DNA of 27,296 nt, from the NCBI GenBank assembly GCA_045577635.1, contig JAZNIS010000098.1:1-27296 (forward strand), given 5' to 3'. The position numbers were made by a program, and so were the translations under genes. The first letter of the stretch is position 1, and each line of letters begins with the position of its first letter. Shown here piece by piece: positions 7,680 through 15,205 of the stretch. The notes below the pieces were generated by a model. That model saw nothing but the letters and a program-made list of their open reading frames with translations. It did no database searches and had not been told where the DNA came from. Origin of the DNA: UBA6345 sp045577635 (GTDB lineage Bacteria > Bacillota > Clostridia > Christensenellales > UBA1242).

Positions 7680-9400
7680 TATTTTTCCTTATAGAAGTAT
7701 TTTATTTTACTTAAATATGACCAAACACGGTATGCTAATAAAATCATGCAAACAATTCCAACTTTAATCCAGGAAACTGCAACATCTTCAACACTTAAAA
7801 ATAATCCAATTCCACAAACCAACAATGCAGTTATAAACATTGTTATATTACTTTTTGTTTCGTTAGGGTTGTTTGGATGTTCCCCTGTGGTTGCATAATG
7901 TGTGTATTGTGGATTCATAACATCCATTTCTGCACTCCAAAGCAAATGCATTAAGTAGGTTGAAATTGCTGTTAAAGCAAAGAACACTCTGCCAATAGCA
8001 TCTAATTTAGAAAATCCTGCATAAATTGAAACTGATGCAATAATAGATATCGTTATTACAATTGCATTAGGAACAAGTTTTGCAATTAAATTTGTACGAT
8101 ATTCGTTAGGTCTGGTTTTGTTTAAATAAGCCGCAGCACCTTCACGGCTATATACACTTGCCATTTTTTGATTACTTGCTAATGCAACTAGTAAAATAAT
8201 TAAAATATTAAAACCAGCTGTCATATAATCACCCAAAGCTTTTGTGCTCATAGCAGCAAAAATTCGGTTAAGTAATAAAATTAAAATTGGCATAGATAGT
8301 GCACAACCCATTAAACTAAATAAATCTTCAGAAGTTCTAAAAATTAAAATAGTTTGAGCTTTAACTGCACTTAAAAACGAATTAGTTTTACGGTTTTTGT
8401 TTGTAGTTTCACGAGTAACCTTTCTATATTCAAAAGGTTTTGCTGCCATTTTAAAGAATAATGGCCTAGAAACCAAAAATGCTAAAGTAAACATTACAAC
8501 AATAATACCTAAACAAATTAGTAAAGTAATAAATGTGTAAGGTGTAAACACTCTTGGCAAAATTCCCACATAATCACCAATAATTAATTGTGTTAAATAT
8601 GTGAATGGAATCATTGTGGTTGTAAATGCTTTTAAGAAATCCTGAATTTCCCAGAACAATGTTCCCCACACTGTTCTAATATCAAAATCGGCTGGAATTA
8701 AGTTAATTACTGAAACTAATGCAACAACAACACCAGCAACAATTCCTAAAAACAATATAATTCTAATAATATTAAAGTTTCTTAAAAACATTGTAATCCA
8801 CATTGAAACAATTGAGAATAACGATGCAATTGAAACATTAAACACTGTTAGCACAATCCAGCAAACAATTAACCATAAATAAAAGTAAATTGGTAATCCT
8901 GCTGTAATTCCATATGCTAAAAATAGTGGAACTAAAAAGAATAGTGATCTTTTAAGTTCATAAACAAAGAATACAATAATTTTACTTAAAAACACTTGAT
9001 TTGTTGAAACAGGCATTGTAAGTAAAACAGGGTTATCTTTTGAAAAATATAATGATTTCATTAACCCATAAATACCGGTTAAAAGTGTTAAAGTTTCCAA
9101 CACGGTAAATATTACAACAATAACCGAAACCGGAATTATTGCAACTAAATGGAAAATTCTAAACAATGTTGATACATAAAATGCAGCAAAGTAGGCGGCA
9201 GTAATTATTCCAAAAGCTAAAATTGATAAAACAATTTTTGTTAAAGCTGTTTTGAAAGTTTTTAAGTAACTTAAATCTAATTTATCTTTTAACTGCATCA
9301 TAACCAACGGTTTTAATGATTTAGCTGAATTTTTTATTCTGCCAAAAAAGGCCTTTATTTTATCCAGCATCACAACTAATGGTTTTAATGCTTTATTCAT
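7679..9400 (-). CDS. ABC transporter permease (ABC-2/putative ABC exporter type, ~12 helices)
   Basis: 573 residues. A basic, amphipathic N-terminus (~1-50) is followed by about twelve hydrophobic helices in two halves. The first half includes IVLSILAFGIITAAYFAAF and IIPVSVIVVIFTVLETLTLL. A loop around residue 345 (KVTRETTNKNRKTNS) separates it from the second half, which ends near IKVGIVCMILLAYRVW. A motif-like stretch, YFSKDNPVLLTMPVS, follows helix 2. It is common in large Clostridial ABC exporter permeases, where a 'D.P.LL.LPV' sequence recurs. It overlaps the ATPase gene by 8 bp (start 9400, ATPase stop 9393) and has a ribosome site (AGGGG) inside that gene, so the two are co-translated. 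It should be the membrane partner of the ATPase domain encoded upstream. Substrate unknown; export is inferred from the family. Confidence 0.85.
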   Translation of the reverse strand: MNKALKPLVVMLDKIKAFFGRIKNSAKSLKPLVMMQLKDKLDLSYLKTFKTALTKIVLSILAFGIITAAYFAAFYVSTLFRIFHLVAIIPVSVIVVIFTVLETLTLLTGIYGLMKSLYFSKDNPVLLTMPVSTNQVFLSKIIVFFVYELKRSLFFLVPLFLAYGITAGLPIYFYLWLIVCWIVLTVFNVSIASLFSIVSMWITMFLRNFNIIRIILFLGIVAGVVVALVSVINLIPADFDIRTVWGTLFWEIQDFLKAFTTTMIPFTYLTQLIIGDYVGILPRVFTPYTFITLLICLGIIVVMFTLAFLVSRPLFFKMAAKPFEYRKVTRETTNKNRKTNSFLSAVKAQTILIFRTSEDLFSLMGCALSMPILILLLNRIFAAMSTKALGDYMTAGFNILIILLVALASNQKMASVYSREGAAAYLNKTRPNEYRTNLIAKLVPNAIVITISIIASVSIYAGFSKLDAIGRVFFALTAISTYLMHLLWSAEMDVMNPQYTHYATTGEHPNNPNETKSNITMFITALLVCGIGLFLSVEDVAVSWIKVGIVCMILLAYRVWSYLSKIKYFYKEK

Positions 9401-11684
9401 TTGCTACCCCTTTTGCTTTTTTAGGTTTTTTATCTTTTTTAGGTTTTTCTTTAACAGTTTTTGCTGTTTCCTTTTCTGGTTTTACAGGAATTGCATCAAC
9501 TTTTTTATTTTCTATAATATCCATATAAAAATCTTCTAAAGTTGTGCCAGATTCTTCAATTTCCTTAATGGTTTTAACTGTTTGAATTTGACCTTTTTTA
9601 ATAATACCAATTCTATCGCAAATTTTTTCTACAACATCAATAATATGGCTACTAAAGAACACAATGTTGCCTTCTTTTGCATGTTGTTTCATACATTCCT
9701 TAACTTGGAAAATTGAATTAGGGTCTAAACCTGTTAAAGGTTCGTCTAAAATCCAAACTTTTGGATTATGAACAAGTGCTGCCATAATAGCAATTTTTTG
9801 TTTCATACCATGAGAATATGTTTTCATTTGGTTATCAAATGCTGTTTGAAGTTCAAAAATTTCAACATATCTATTAATTCTGGCATCTCTATCTTCTTGG
9901 CTAACTTCATATAGGTCGGCAATATAGTTAATATATTCTCTACCTGTAAGTTTTTCATATAAAGCATAATGGTCTGGCACAAAACCAATTTGTTTTTTAG
10001 CCATTACCGATTGTTTGTCAACATCGTAGCCACAAACTTCAATGCTACCATCGGTTATAGGTTGAATACCAACAATGCTTTTAATAATTGTACTTTTACC
10101 TGCACCGTTTGGTCCTAGGAAACCAAAAATTTCGCCACCCACAATTTCTAGGTTTGCATCTTTAACTGCATATACATTACTTTTACCATATATTTTAGTA
10201 AAGTTGTGTAGCATCATTTTATTTCCGTTTTCCATATAAAGTGGCTCCTCCTTTGATCTGCCATTTAGTTGGCTAAGTAATGCCAACTCTTCTAATTTAT
10301 ATTTTTTTCTTCTTCTCAACACTTCATTTAAAACATCGGTGTAATTATAAACTAATTCATATAAGAACCACATTCCTGCAGCCATTCCTATATACACCAA
10401 CCAATAAAGAATTTGATATAATGGATATAACATAATTGAAACATCACCGATGTTTATAATTACCGTTACATTTCGTAGGTTTTCTGCCCAAACACCAAGT
10501 TTATCAACAATAAAGTCGGAGTTTGTGTAGAAGAAGTCGGTTGGACGACCAATTCCTGTCATGTAAGCATTTACAAAAATAATCACAAAGAAATAAACAG
10601 TAAATGCAACACTTGAATACATAAATTGTTTTAGTTTTGGTTTTGTAAACATTTTTAAAGCAACACAAAGTAGTGGCATAAAGAATGCGAAGTAGTGGTT
10701 GCTCCAAAATCTTAACATTGATGTTGCAAGCATATTTGTTCCAGCATCGGTATCTGGCATAGCCATAGCAAAAAATGCACCCAAAACATTAATAAAGTAA
10801 GTAAAGTAGAATAGTTTATCCCATTTAAATAGCAAGCAAATTGGTACAATAAACATTGCTGTATGGCACAAATGTAGTGGCCAACTGGTTGGATCTAACC
10901 AAGATTCAAACCTGTGAGCATTTAAAAATACAAATAATGCTGAAATACTAACAACTAATAACATAAATCGTTTTGTTGAATAACTACGATTTTTTAATGC
11001 AAAGAAAATTAAAATTGGAACTATGAAACCAAAGTAAATAAATATACGATGATATAATTCAAGGTCGTCTATAACATATTTACCACTTACATAACCCACT
11101 AATGCTTGTGGAACATAAGACATCATGGCAAATATAACCATAGGAATTAAATATAGGAAACAATATAAATGTTTTTTAGAAACTTTAAATTTTCCATTTT
11201 CCATAAACAACACAAAGCTATATGCTGTTATAAGTGCAATTTCTAACCCCATTAAAATTGTTCTAAAATTAAACCCTGTGTATGCAGTAACACCAACAAT
11301 ACCTTCGGTTACAGGAACAATGAATGCAAAACAAATAATTCCTACAAACAATCCCCAATATTTAACAACCGATGTAATTTTTTGGTTTTTAAAGAAAGGA
11401 TATAGTGCAAATAAAATTGAAGTTGGTTGCAACAATGTGTTTAAAATTAAACTAATTGCTGTAAATGCTTTTCCCCAACTAACAGGTGAATTTGTTAATC
11501 TATACACTGTTTCGTATGCATCTGGAGCCCACATATAACGAAAGAAAAACACCGCAGCCAAAATGACTGATGTTATTTTATAAGCTATATTTGGTATTTC
11601 AATTTTTTTATATTTTAAAATGAAATATGTTGCAATTAATCCCAATGCAACGAATAATGCTGAAAAAATTTGACCTAATAACAC
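9393..11684 (-). CDS. Multi-pass membrane domain fused to an ABC transporter ATPase
   Basis: 763 residues from the GTG at 11684. That start is preferred over the TTG at 11699 because GGTGG lies 8 nt upstream, the same arrangement as at the hydrogenase gene starting at 21196. Numbering from the TTG (768 residues), about 1-450 contain roughly a dozen hydrophobic helices. A conserved-looking SWPLHLCH (272-279) sits at a helix start and resembles the 'WPL.LC' signature of YwaF/TMEM164-type integral membrane proteins. Residues ~494-735 are a complete ABC ATPase: Walker A GPNGAGKST (529-537), signature SHGMKQK (629-635), Walker B VWILDEP (648-654) and H-loop SSH (683-685). The Q-loop position carries Asp (GFVPDH). 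The tail (~738-764) is extremely Lys/Pro-rich. The domains are in one unbroken frame, so this is a genuine fusion. The ATPase half should drive the permease encoded immediately downstream. The role of the membrane half is unknown. Confidence 0.85.
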   Translation of the reverse strand: MLLGQIFSALFVALGLIATYFILKYKKIEIPNIAYKITSVILAAVFFFRYMWAPDAYETVYRLTNSPVSWGKAFTAISLILNTLLQPTSILFALYPFFKNQKITSVVKYWGLFVGIICFAFIVPVTEGIVGVTAYTGFNFRTILMGLEIALITAYSFVLFMENGKFKVSKKHLYCFLYLIPMVIFAMMSYVPQALVGYVSGKYVIDDLELYHRIFIYFGFIVPILIFFALKNRSYSTKRFMLLVVSISALFVFLNAHRFESWLDPTSWPLHLCHTAMFIVPICLLFKWDKLFYFTYFINVLGAFFAMAMPDTDAGTNMLATSMLRFWSNHYFAFFMPLLCVALKMFTKPKLKQFMYSSVAFTVYFFVIIFVNAYMTGIGRPTDFFYTNSDFIVDKLGVWAENLRNVTVIINIGDVSIMLYPLYQILYWLVYIGMAAGMWFLYELVYNYTDVLNEVLRRRKKYKLEELALLSQLNGRSKEEPLYMENGNKMMLHNFTKIYGKSNVYAVKDANLEIVGGEIFGFLGPNGAGKSTIIKSIVGIQPITDGSIEVCGYDVDKQSVMAKKQIGFVPDHYALYEKLTGREYINYIADLYEVSQEDRDARINRYVEIFELQTAFDNQMKTYSHGMKQKIAIMAALVHNPKVWILDEPLTGLDPNSIFQVKECMKQHAKEGNIVFFSSHIIDVVEKICDRIGIIKKGQIQTVKTIKEIEESGTTLEDFYMDIIENKKVDAIPVKPEKETAKTVKEKPKKDKKPKKAKGVANE

Positions 11685-11720
11685 TGTTCTTACCACCAAG
11701 GTTTTATTTTAGTTTGTTTG

Positions 11721-11744
11721 TTAGTAGTGTTTTTATACTACTAA
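11721..11744 (-). promoter_or_regulatory. Inverted repeat over the likely -10 of the ABC operon (operator candidate)
   Basis: TTAGTAGT (11721-11728) and ACTACTAA (11737-11744) are perfect 8-bp arms around an 8-nt spacer. On the minus strand a TATAAA (11732-11737) lies inside the spacer, and AACTTT is 17 nt upstream as a weak -35. A dyad placed on the -10 and ~40 bp before the start codon is what a repressor-binding site would look like. No regulator gene is adjacent. Confidence 0.45.
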
Positions 11745-11873
11745 ATAAAATCTAAAAGTTTGCAAGTTATTAAGTTTTTAATTATGAATTTATATTCTTT
11801 ATATAATATATAATTTAAACGATATTGTGCATAATTTTTATTATGTAATTAACAATAAATTTTAATCCCCATT

Positions 11874-11911
11874 AAAAACAAAAAAACTCACCAACTTTAA
11901 GTTTGAGAGTT
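11874..11911 (-). terminator. Terminator after the small membrane protein gene (minus strand)
   Basis: AACTC...GAGTT (11885-11889/11907-11911) and AACTT/AAGTT form an imperfect stem with a 3+3 internal loop. On the minus strand it is followed by a seven-T run (plus-strand A-run 11880-11886), about 60 nt past the stop of the gene at 11971-12378. Confidence 0.7.
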
Positions 11912-11970
11912 GAACACGAAAAAGATAGTATAACCAAATTAGTTACACAAATCTTATCGCTTAAAAGTTT

Positions 11971-12378
11971 TTAACATAAAAATTTTGATTGAATTATATA
12001 AACACCAGCATAGTTTGCTGTGATTATGGCTTCGGTGTTGTAGTGTTCTTTTTTGTTTTTTAAAACAACTGCTTCCACTACTTTTACAAATAACACTAAT
12101 AAAATTGAAAATGCTATAAATGAAGCAAGAACTTTAACAACAACAGAGATAATTGTTAAAACTTGTGATAAATCGTGAACAGATTTATAGAATAACATTG
12201 AGTTTGTTAAAACTCTTTCTGCATCTTTAACATTTAAAATTTCAAGAATAAATTTTATTTCAGAAAAAATAGAAGGTGTTAAAACAAAAAAAAGCATTAC
12301 ACCCATCATTAAAATGTTAAGTGCATAAACAAAAAGTTTATTATTAACTAATGCTTTAAATTTATTAAATCCCTTCAT
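11971..12378 (-). CDS. Small hydrophobic membrane protein of unknown function
   Basis: 135 residues with two clear hydrophobic helices: about 17-38 (VYALNILMMGVMLFFVLTPSI) and about 73-102 (VLTIISVVVKVLASFIAFSILLVLF). A basic N-terminus (MKGFNKFKALVNNK) suggests the cytoplasmic side. The C-terminal ~30 residues are polar with a terminal Cys. The start is supported by AGGA about 6 nt upstream and by a plausible promoter (TTGCCA 12433-12438, TAATAA 12411-12416). It is transcribed alone, with its own terminator. No family recognised. Confidence 0.7.
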   Translation of the reverse strand: MKGFNKFKALVNNKLFVYALNILMMGVMLFFVLTPSIFSEIKFILEILNVKDAERVLTNSMLFYKSVHDLSQVLTIISVVVKVLASFIAFSILLVLFVKVVEAVVLKNKKEHYNTEAIITANYAGVYIIQSKFLC

Positions 12379-12410
12379 TTTTATCCTAAATACAATTTAA
12401 AGTTATTAAA

Positions 12411-12438
12411 TTATTACATAAATATCTTAAAATGGCAA
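12411..12438 (-). promoter_or_regulatory. Likely promoter of the small membrane protein gene
   Basis: On the minus strand, TTGCCA (12433-12438), a 16-bp spacer and TAATAA (12411-12416), about 33 nt before the ATG at 12378. Confidence 0.45.
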
Positions 12439-12480
12439 CAAAAAAAATAAATTTGTTGTTTTTTAATAAATTTAAACAAT

Positions 12481-12513
12481 AAAAAAAGTGGCAATTTAAT
12501 TACCACTTTTTTG
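12481..12513 (-). terminator. Terminator of the old-yellow-enzyme gene
   Basis: The stem AAAAAAGTGG (12482-12491) pairs with CCACTTTTTT (12503-12512) around an AATTTAATT-containing loop, with A/T runs on both sides. On the minus strand it lies just past the stop at 12518. Confidence 0.85.
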
Positions 12514-12517
12514 TTTA

Positions 12518-14569
12518 TTAAAATTTACCAGCAATATCCCATGCTCTCCAAATAACTGTTCTTAAATTACCAATGCCATTAGCATCACCAACAATATGAA
12601 CATTTTTATCTGCTTTAAACACAGGGTTTGGATTGTAACCAATTGCTAAAATAACACTATCTGCTTTAACTTCTTTTGTTCCTTCTTTTGTAGAAATTAC
12701 AACTGCACCATCTTTAATTTCTGTGCAACCACTTTCTAGATAAACAGGAACTTGTTTCCATTTAAAGAAATCTCTTAAATAGCTTGAGTTTGCTAAACAA
12801 ATTCCAGGAACAGCCATTAAATCGTTTTTCATTTCAACAATTACAGGGTTTTTACCTTTTAGGAATAAATCGTAGGCAACTTCACAACCTGTTAATCCAC
12901 CACCAATAATAACAACATCTTTGCCAACTTCTTTTTCGTTTAATAAGTATTCAATTGCATCAATAGTTTTTTCTGCACCAGGAATACGAAGTTTACGAGT
13001 TGTTGAACCTGTTGCAACAACAATTTCGTCTGCTTGAATTTGGCTTAAATCAGTAATTTCGGTGTTATATTTGATTTCAATGTTTAGTTTTTCCATTTGA
13101 CGACGGTACCAACTAATTAACATTTTATCTTTTTCTTTAAATTCAGGAGCAGCTGCTGCAATAAATACACCACCAAGTTTATCGGTTTTTTCGTAAATGG
13201 TTGCTTTATGTCCTCTCATTGCACAAACCCTAGCAACTTCCATACCACCAATACCGCCACCAATAATTGCAACAGTTTTTGATTTTTTAGCAGGTTTTAA
13301 ATCATATTTGCCGCCATCCATTGTTGTAGGATTTAAAGCACATCTTGCCATATGAATACTATCACCTAATGGAGTATCGGAAGCAACACCTTTGTAGTGT
13401 GCCATTGGGAAACAACCATTGTGGCAGTGAATACAAGGCATAATATCTTCCAATTTTTCTTCTTTTAATTTTGTAATCCAGTGGCCATCAACTAGGAATT
13501 GACGAGCAACACCCATAGCATCAATTTTGCCATCTTTAATTGCTTTTGCAGCAACTTCTGGTTCCATTTTACCTGCACAAACAACAGGAATATCACAGAA
13601 TTTTCTTACATGAGCAGCATCTTCTAGGTTACAGTTGTTTGGCATATATACAGGTGGATGTGCCCAATACCAAGCATCGTAAGTACCATTATCGGTGTTA
13701 AGCATATCGTAACCTGCATCTTGCAAGTATTTAACTGCTTTTTCACTTTCTTTAATATCACGACCAACTTCGGTGTAATCTTCACCTGGAAGTGCACCTT
13801 GATCAAATCCTTTGGTTTTACTTACTGCTGAATATCTAACAGAAACAGGATAATCTGCACCACATTCTGCTTTAATTGCTTTAACAATGTCACAAGCAAA
13901 ACGATAACGGTTTTCAAAACTTCCACCGTATTCATCAGTTCTTTGGTTTGTGTAAAGTGTTGTGAATTGGTCTAATAAATAACCTTCGTGCACAGCATGA
14001 ATTTCTACACCATCTACACCTGCATCTTTTAATTTTTTAGCAGTTAATGCAAATGCTCTAACCATTTCTTGAATTTCTTCAACGGTAAATTCACGAGTGG
14101 TATAATCTGGCCACCATCTTGCAGGAAGTGGGTTTGGTGAAGCAAGTAATCTTTCTAGGTCAAAAATAGGTTTAACCATAGCAGTTAAAATTTTGCTTTT
14201 TAAAATTCCTTTCATATGGTTAGGAATTGAGAAAGATCTACCAAAACCAGCTGTTAATTGAACAAACAATTTTGCTCCGGTTTTATGAAATTCCTCCATC
14301 CAAACTTTTAAATCTTTAAATGCTCCGTTAACTTTGTAAAGCCATTTGCCACCCATCATATTTCTAATTGGGGCAATACCCGGAATAATTAAACCACAAT
14401 CATGTTTAGCAATATCTAAAAACATTTGTGCTGCATCTTTATTAAACTTTTGTGGACCCATCCAACCAAATAAAGATGTTCCACCCATTGGACACATAAC
14501 TATACGGTTTTTAATTTCGCAGTTACCAATTTTCCAAGGGGTAAATAAAGATTCATATTTTTTATCCAT
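12518..14569 (-). CDS. Old-yellow-enzyme family NADH:flavin oxidoreductase (BaiCD/enoate reductase/2,4-dienoyl-CoA reductase type)
   Basis: 683 residues from the ATG at 14569, chosen because AAGGAG (14576-14581) lies 6 nt upstream and a promoter lies further back. The longer frame to 14629 would start inside that promoter. Residues ~5-375 are the FMN-binding TIM barrel, with the family segment HAVHEGYLLDQF (191-202, with active-site-type His/Tyr) and the following TNQRTDEYGGSFENRYRF. C379, C382, C386 and C410 form a CxxCxxxC...C 4Fe-4S site. Residues 433-683 form the FAD/NAD(P)H module with two Rossmann motifs, GGGIGGME (437-444) and GGGLTGCE (556-563). This trimodular layout (FMN, 4Fe-4S, FAD) is that of E. 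coli FadH and of clostridial enoate reductases and bile-acid BaiCD/BaiH. It should pass hydride from NAD(P)H through FAD and the cluster to reduce an activated C=C bond. The substrate cannot be told from sequence. It is monocistronic and cytoplasmic. Confidence 0.9.
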   Translation of the reverse strand: MDKKYESLFTPWKIGNCEIKNRIVMCPMGGTSLFGWMGPQKFNKDAAQMFLDIAKHDCGLIIPGIAPIRNMMGGKWLYKVNGAFKDLKVWMEEFHKTGAKLFVQLTAGFGRSFSIPNHMKGILKSKILTAMVKPIFDLERLLASPNPLPARWWPDYTTREFTVEEIQEMVRAFALTAKKLKDAGVDGVEIHAVHEGYLLDQFTTLYTNQRTDEYGGSFENRYRFACDIVKAIKAECGADYPVSVRYSAVSKTKGFDQGALPGEDYTEVGRDIKESEKAVKYLQDAGYDMLNTDNGTYDAWYWAHPPVYMPNNCNLEDAAHVRKFCDIPVVCAGKMEPEVAAKAIKDGKIDAMGVARQFLVDGHWITKLKEEKLEDIMPCIHCHNGCFPMAHYKGVASDTPLGDSIHMARCALNPTTMDGGKYDLKPAKKSKTVAIIGGGIGGMEVARVCAMRGHKATIYEKTDKLGGVFIAAAAPEFKEKDKMLISWYRRQMEKLNIEIKYNTEITDLSQIQADEIVVATGSTTRKLRIPGAEKTIDAIEYLLNEKEVGKDVVIIGGGLTGCEVAYDLFLKGKNPVIVEMKNDLMAVPGICLANSSYLRDFFKWKQVPVYLESGCTEIKDGAVVISTKEGTKEVKADSVILAIGYNPNPVFKADKNVHIVGDANGIGNLRTVIWRAWDIAGKF

Positions 14570-14597
14570 TTTATTCTCCTTAATGCTTATTACATTA

Positions 14598-14626
14598 AAT
14601 TTAAAACTTTTTAAAAAAAATGTCAA
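14598..14626 (-). promoter_or_regulatory. Promoter of the old-yellow-enzyme gene
   Basis: On the minus strand, TTGACA (14621-14626), a 17-bp spacer and TAAATT (14598-14603), about 30 nt before the ATG at 14569. It is back-to-back with the plus-strand promoter at 14641-14669. Confidence 0.7.
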
Positions 14627-14640
14627 CAAACTAAATAAAG

Positions 14641-14669
14641 TTGCTTTTTTATTTAGAAATTATTATACT
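14641..14669 (+). promoter_or_regulatory. Promoter of the 14738-16042 operon
   Basis: TTGCTT (14641-14646), a 17-bp spacer and TATACT (14664-14669), giving an expected start near 14676 and a ~60-nt leader. Confidence 0.65.
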
Positions 14670-14737
14670 TTTCAAATAAAAAATTATTATTATTTTGTTA
14701 ATATTACACCAAAAACTAAAATTAAAAGGAAATTTAT

Positions 14738-15187
14738 ATGGCTAAACAAATTGAAATAAACGACATAATTACAAAAGTTGACACTGTTAAAACCAAAAAA
14801 CTTTATGGCAAAAAGGTTAGCAATATTTTGGTTGCAAATGGTGATGATTTAACAATTTATTTACTTGCAAAAAAGAACGAAGTTATTAGAACAATTTTTG
14901 AAAAATTTGCAGTTAACATTGAATGTCCTTACATATATGAAAAACACATTTACTTCCCTGTTGTTGGCGAAATTGTTTCTTATGGCAAAAATGACTACGA
15001 AGAAGTTGACATTTACAGCGAAATTTTTTATAAAAAAATTGATTTTAGTTTGGACAAACTAAACTTGAAAAGGGTTAAGATTGATTTTAATAAAAACAAC
15101 TTTTTTTGTTCAATACACTTTTTAAAAGACATACCCTACCTTAAACATAACGACAAAATTTTTTACATTGCACTTGAAGAAAATTAA
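14738..15187 (+). CDS. Small soluble protein of unknown function, co-transcribed with a PP2C-like phosphatase
   Basis: 149 residues, no signal peptide or membrane segment, rich in Lys and aromatic residues and probably mixed alpha/beta (for example VSNILVANGDDLTIYLLAKK). The start has a good ribosome site (AAAAGGA at 14724-14730, 7 nt before ATG). It ends with tandem stops (TAATAA) and is followed after 18 nt by the PP2C-like gene, which has its own ribosome site but no separate promoter or terminator, so the two form an operon. I recognise no domain. A regulator, substrate or partner of the phosphatase is the natural inference from pairing, but nothing in the sequence proves it. Confidence 0.75.
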   Translation: MAKQIEINDIITKVDTVKTKKLYGKKVSNILVANGDDLTIYLLAKKNEVIRTIFEKFAVNIECPYIYEKHIYFPVVGEIVSYGKNDYEEVDIYSEIFYKKIDFSLDKLNLKRVKIDFNKNNFFCSIHFLKDIPYLKHNDKIFYIALEEN

Positions 15188-15205
15188 TAAATAAGGAAAT
15201 ATAAA

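Larger units (their letters stand above)
11700..11970. other. 271-base AT-rich intergenic region with operator-like repeat and terminator
   Basis: Besides the inverted repeat at 11721-11744 and the terminator at 11874-11911, this stretch holds a small CATAAT/ATTATG hairpin at 11830-11845 and otherwise very AT-rich sequence. I see no gene and no recognised riboswitch. Confidence 0.6.

Noticed and set aside
11125..11538. 137-codon plus-strand ORF inside the ATPase fusion gene
   Set aside because: It is antisense to the membrane domain, with composition mirroring it and no start signal.
11685..11699. TTG start at 11699 for the ATPase fusion gene
   Set aside because: The TTG has no ribosome site upstream; the GTG at 11684 has GGTGG at the right distance, in nearly the same sequence context as the hydB start at 21196.
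12436..12464. CAACAAA/TTTGTTG hairpin followed by T residues as a plus-strand terminator
   Set aside because: There is no plus-strand gene upstream to terminate and the stem is all-weak; it overlaps the likely -35 of the minus-strand gene.
14570..14629. Longer N-terminus of the old-yellow-enzyme protein
   Set aside because: The extra 20 codons overlap a TTGACA-17-TAAATT promoter and AAGGAG sits just before the ATG at 14569; family homology begins after that ATG.
14346..14759. 137-codon plus-strand ORF across the start of the old-yellow-enzyme gene
   Set aside because: It is antisense to conserved coding sequence, has no ribosome site, and runs over two promoters into the start of the gene at 14738.
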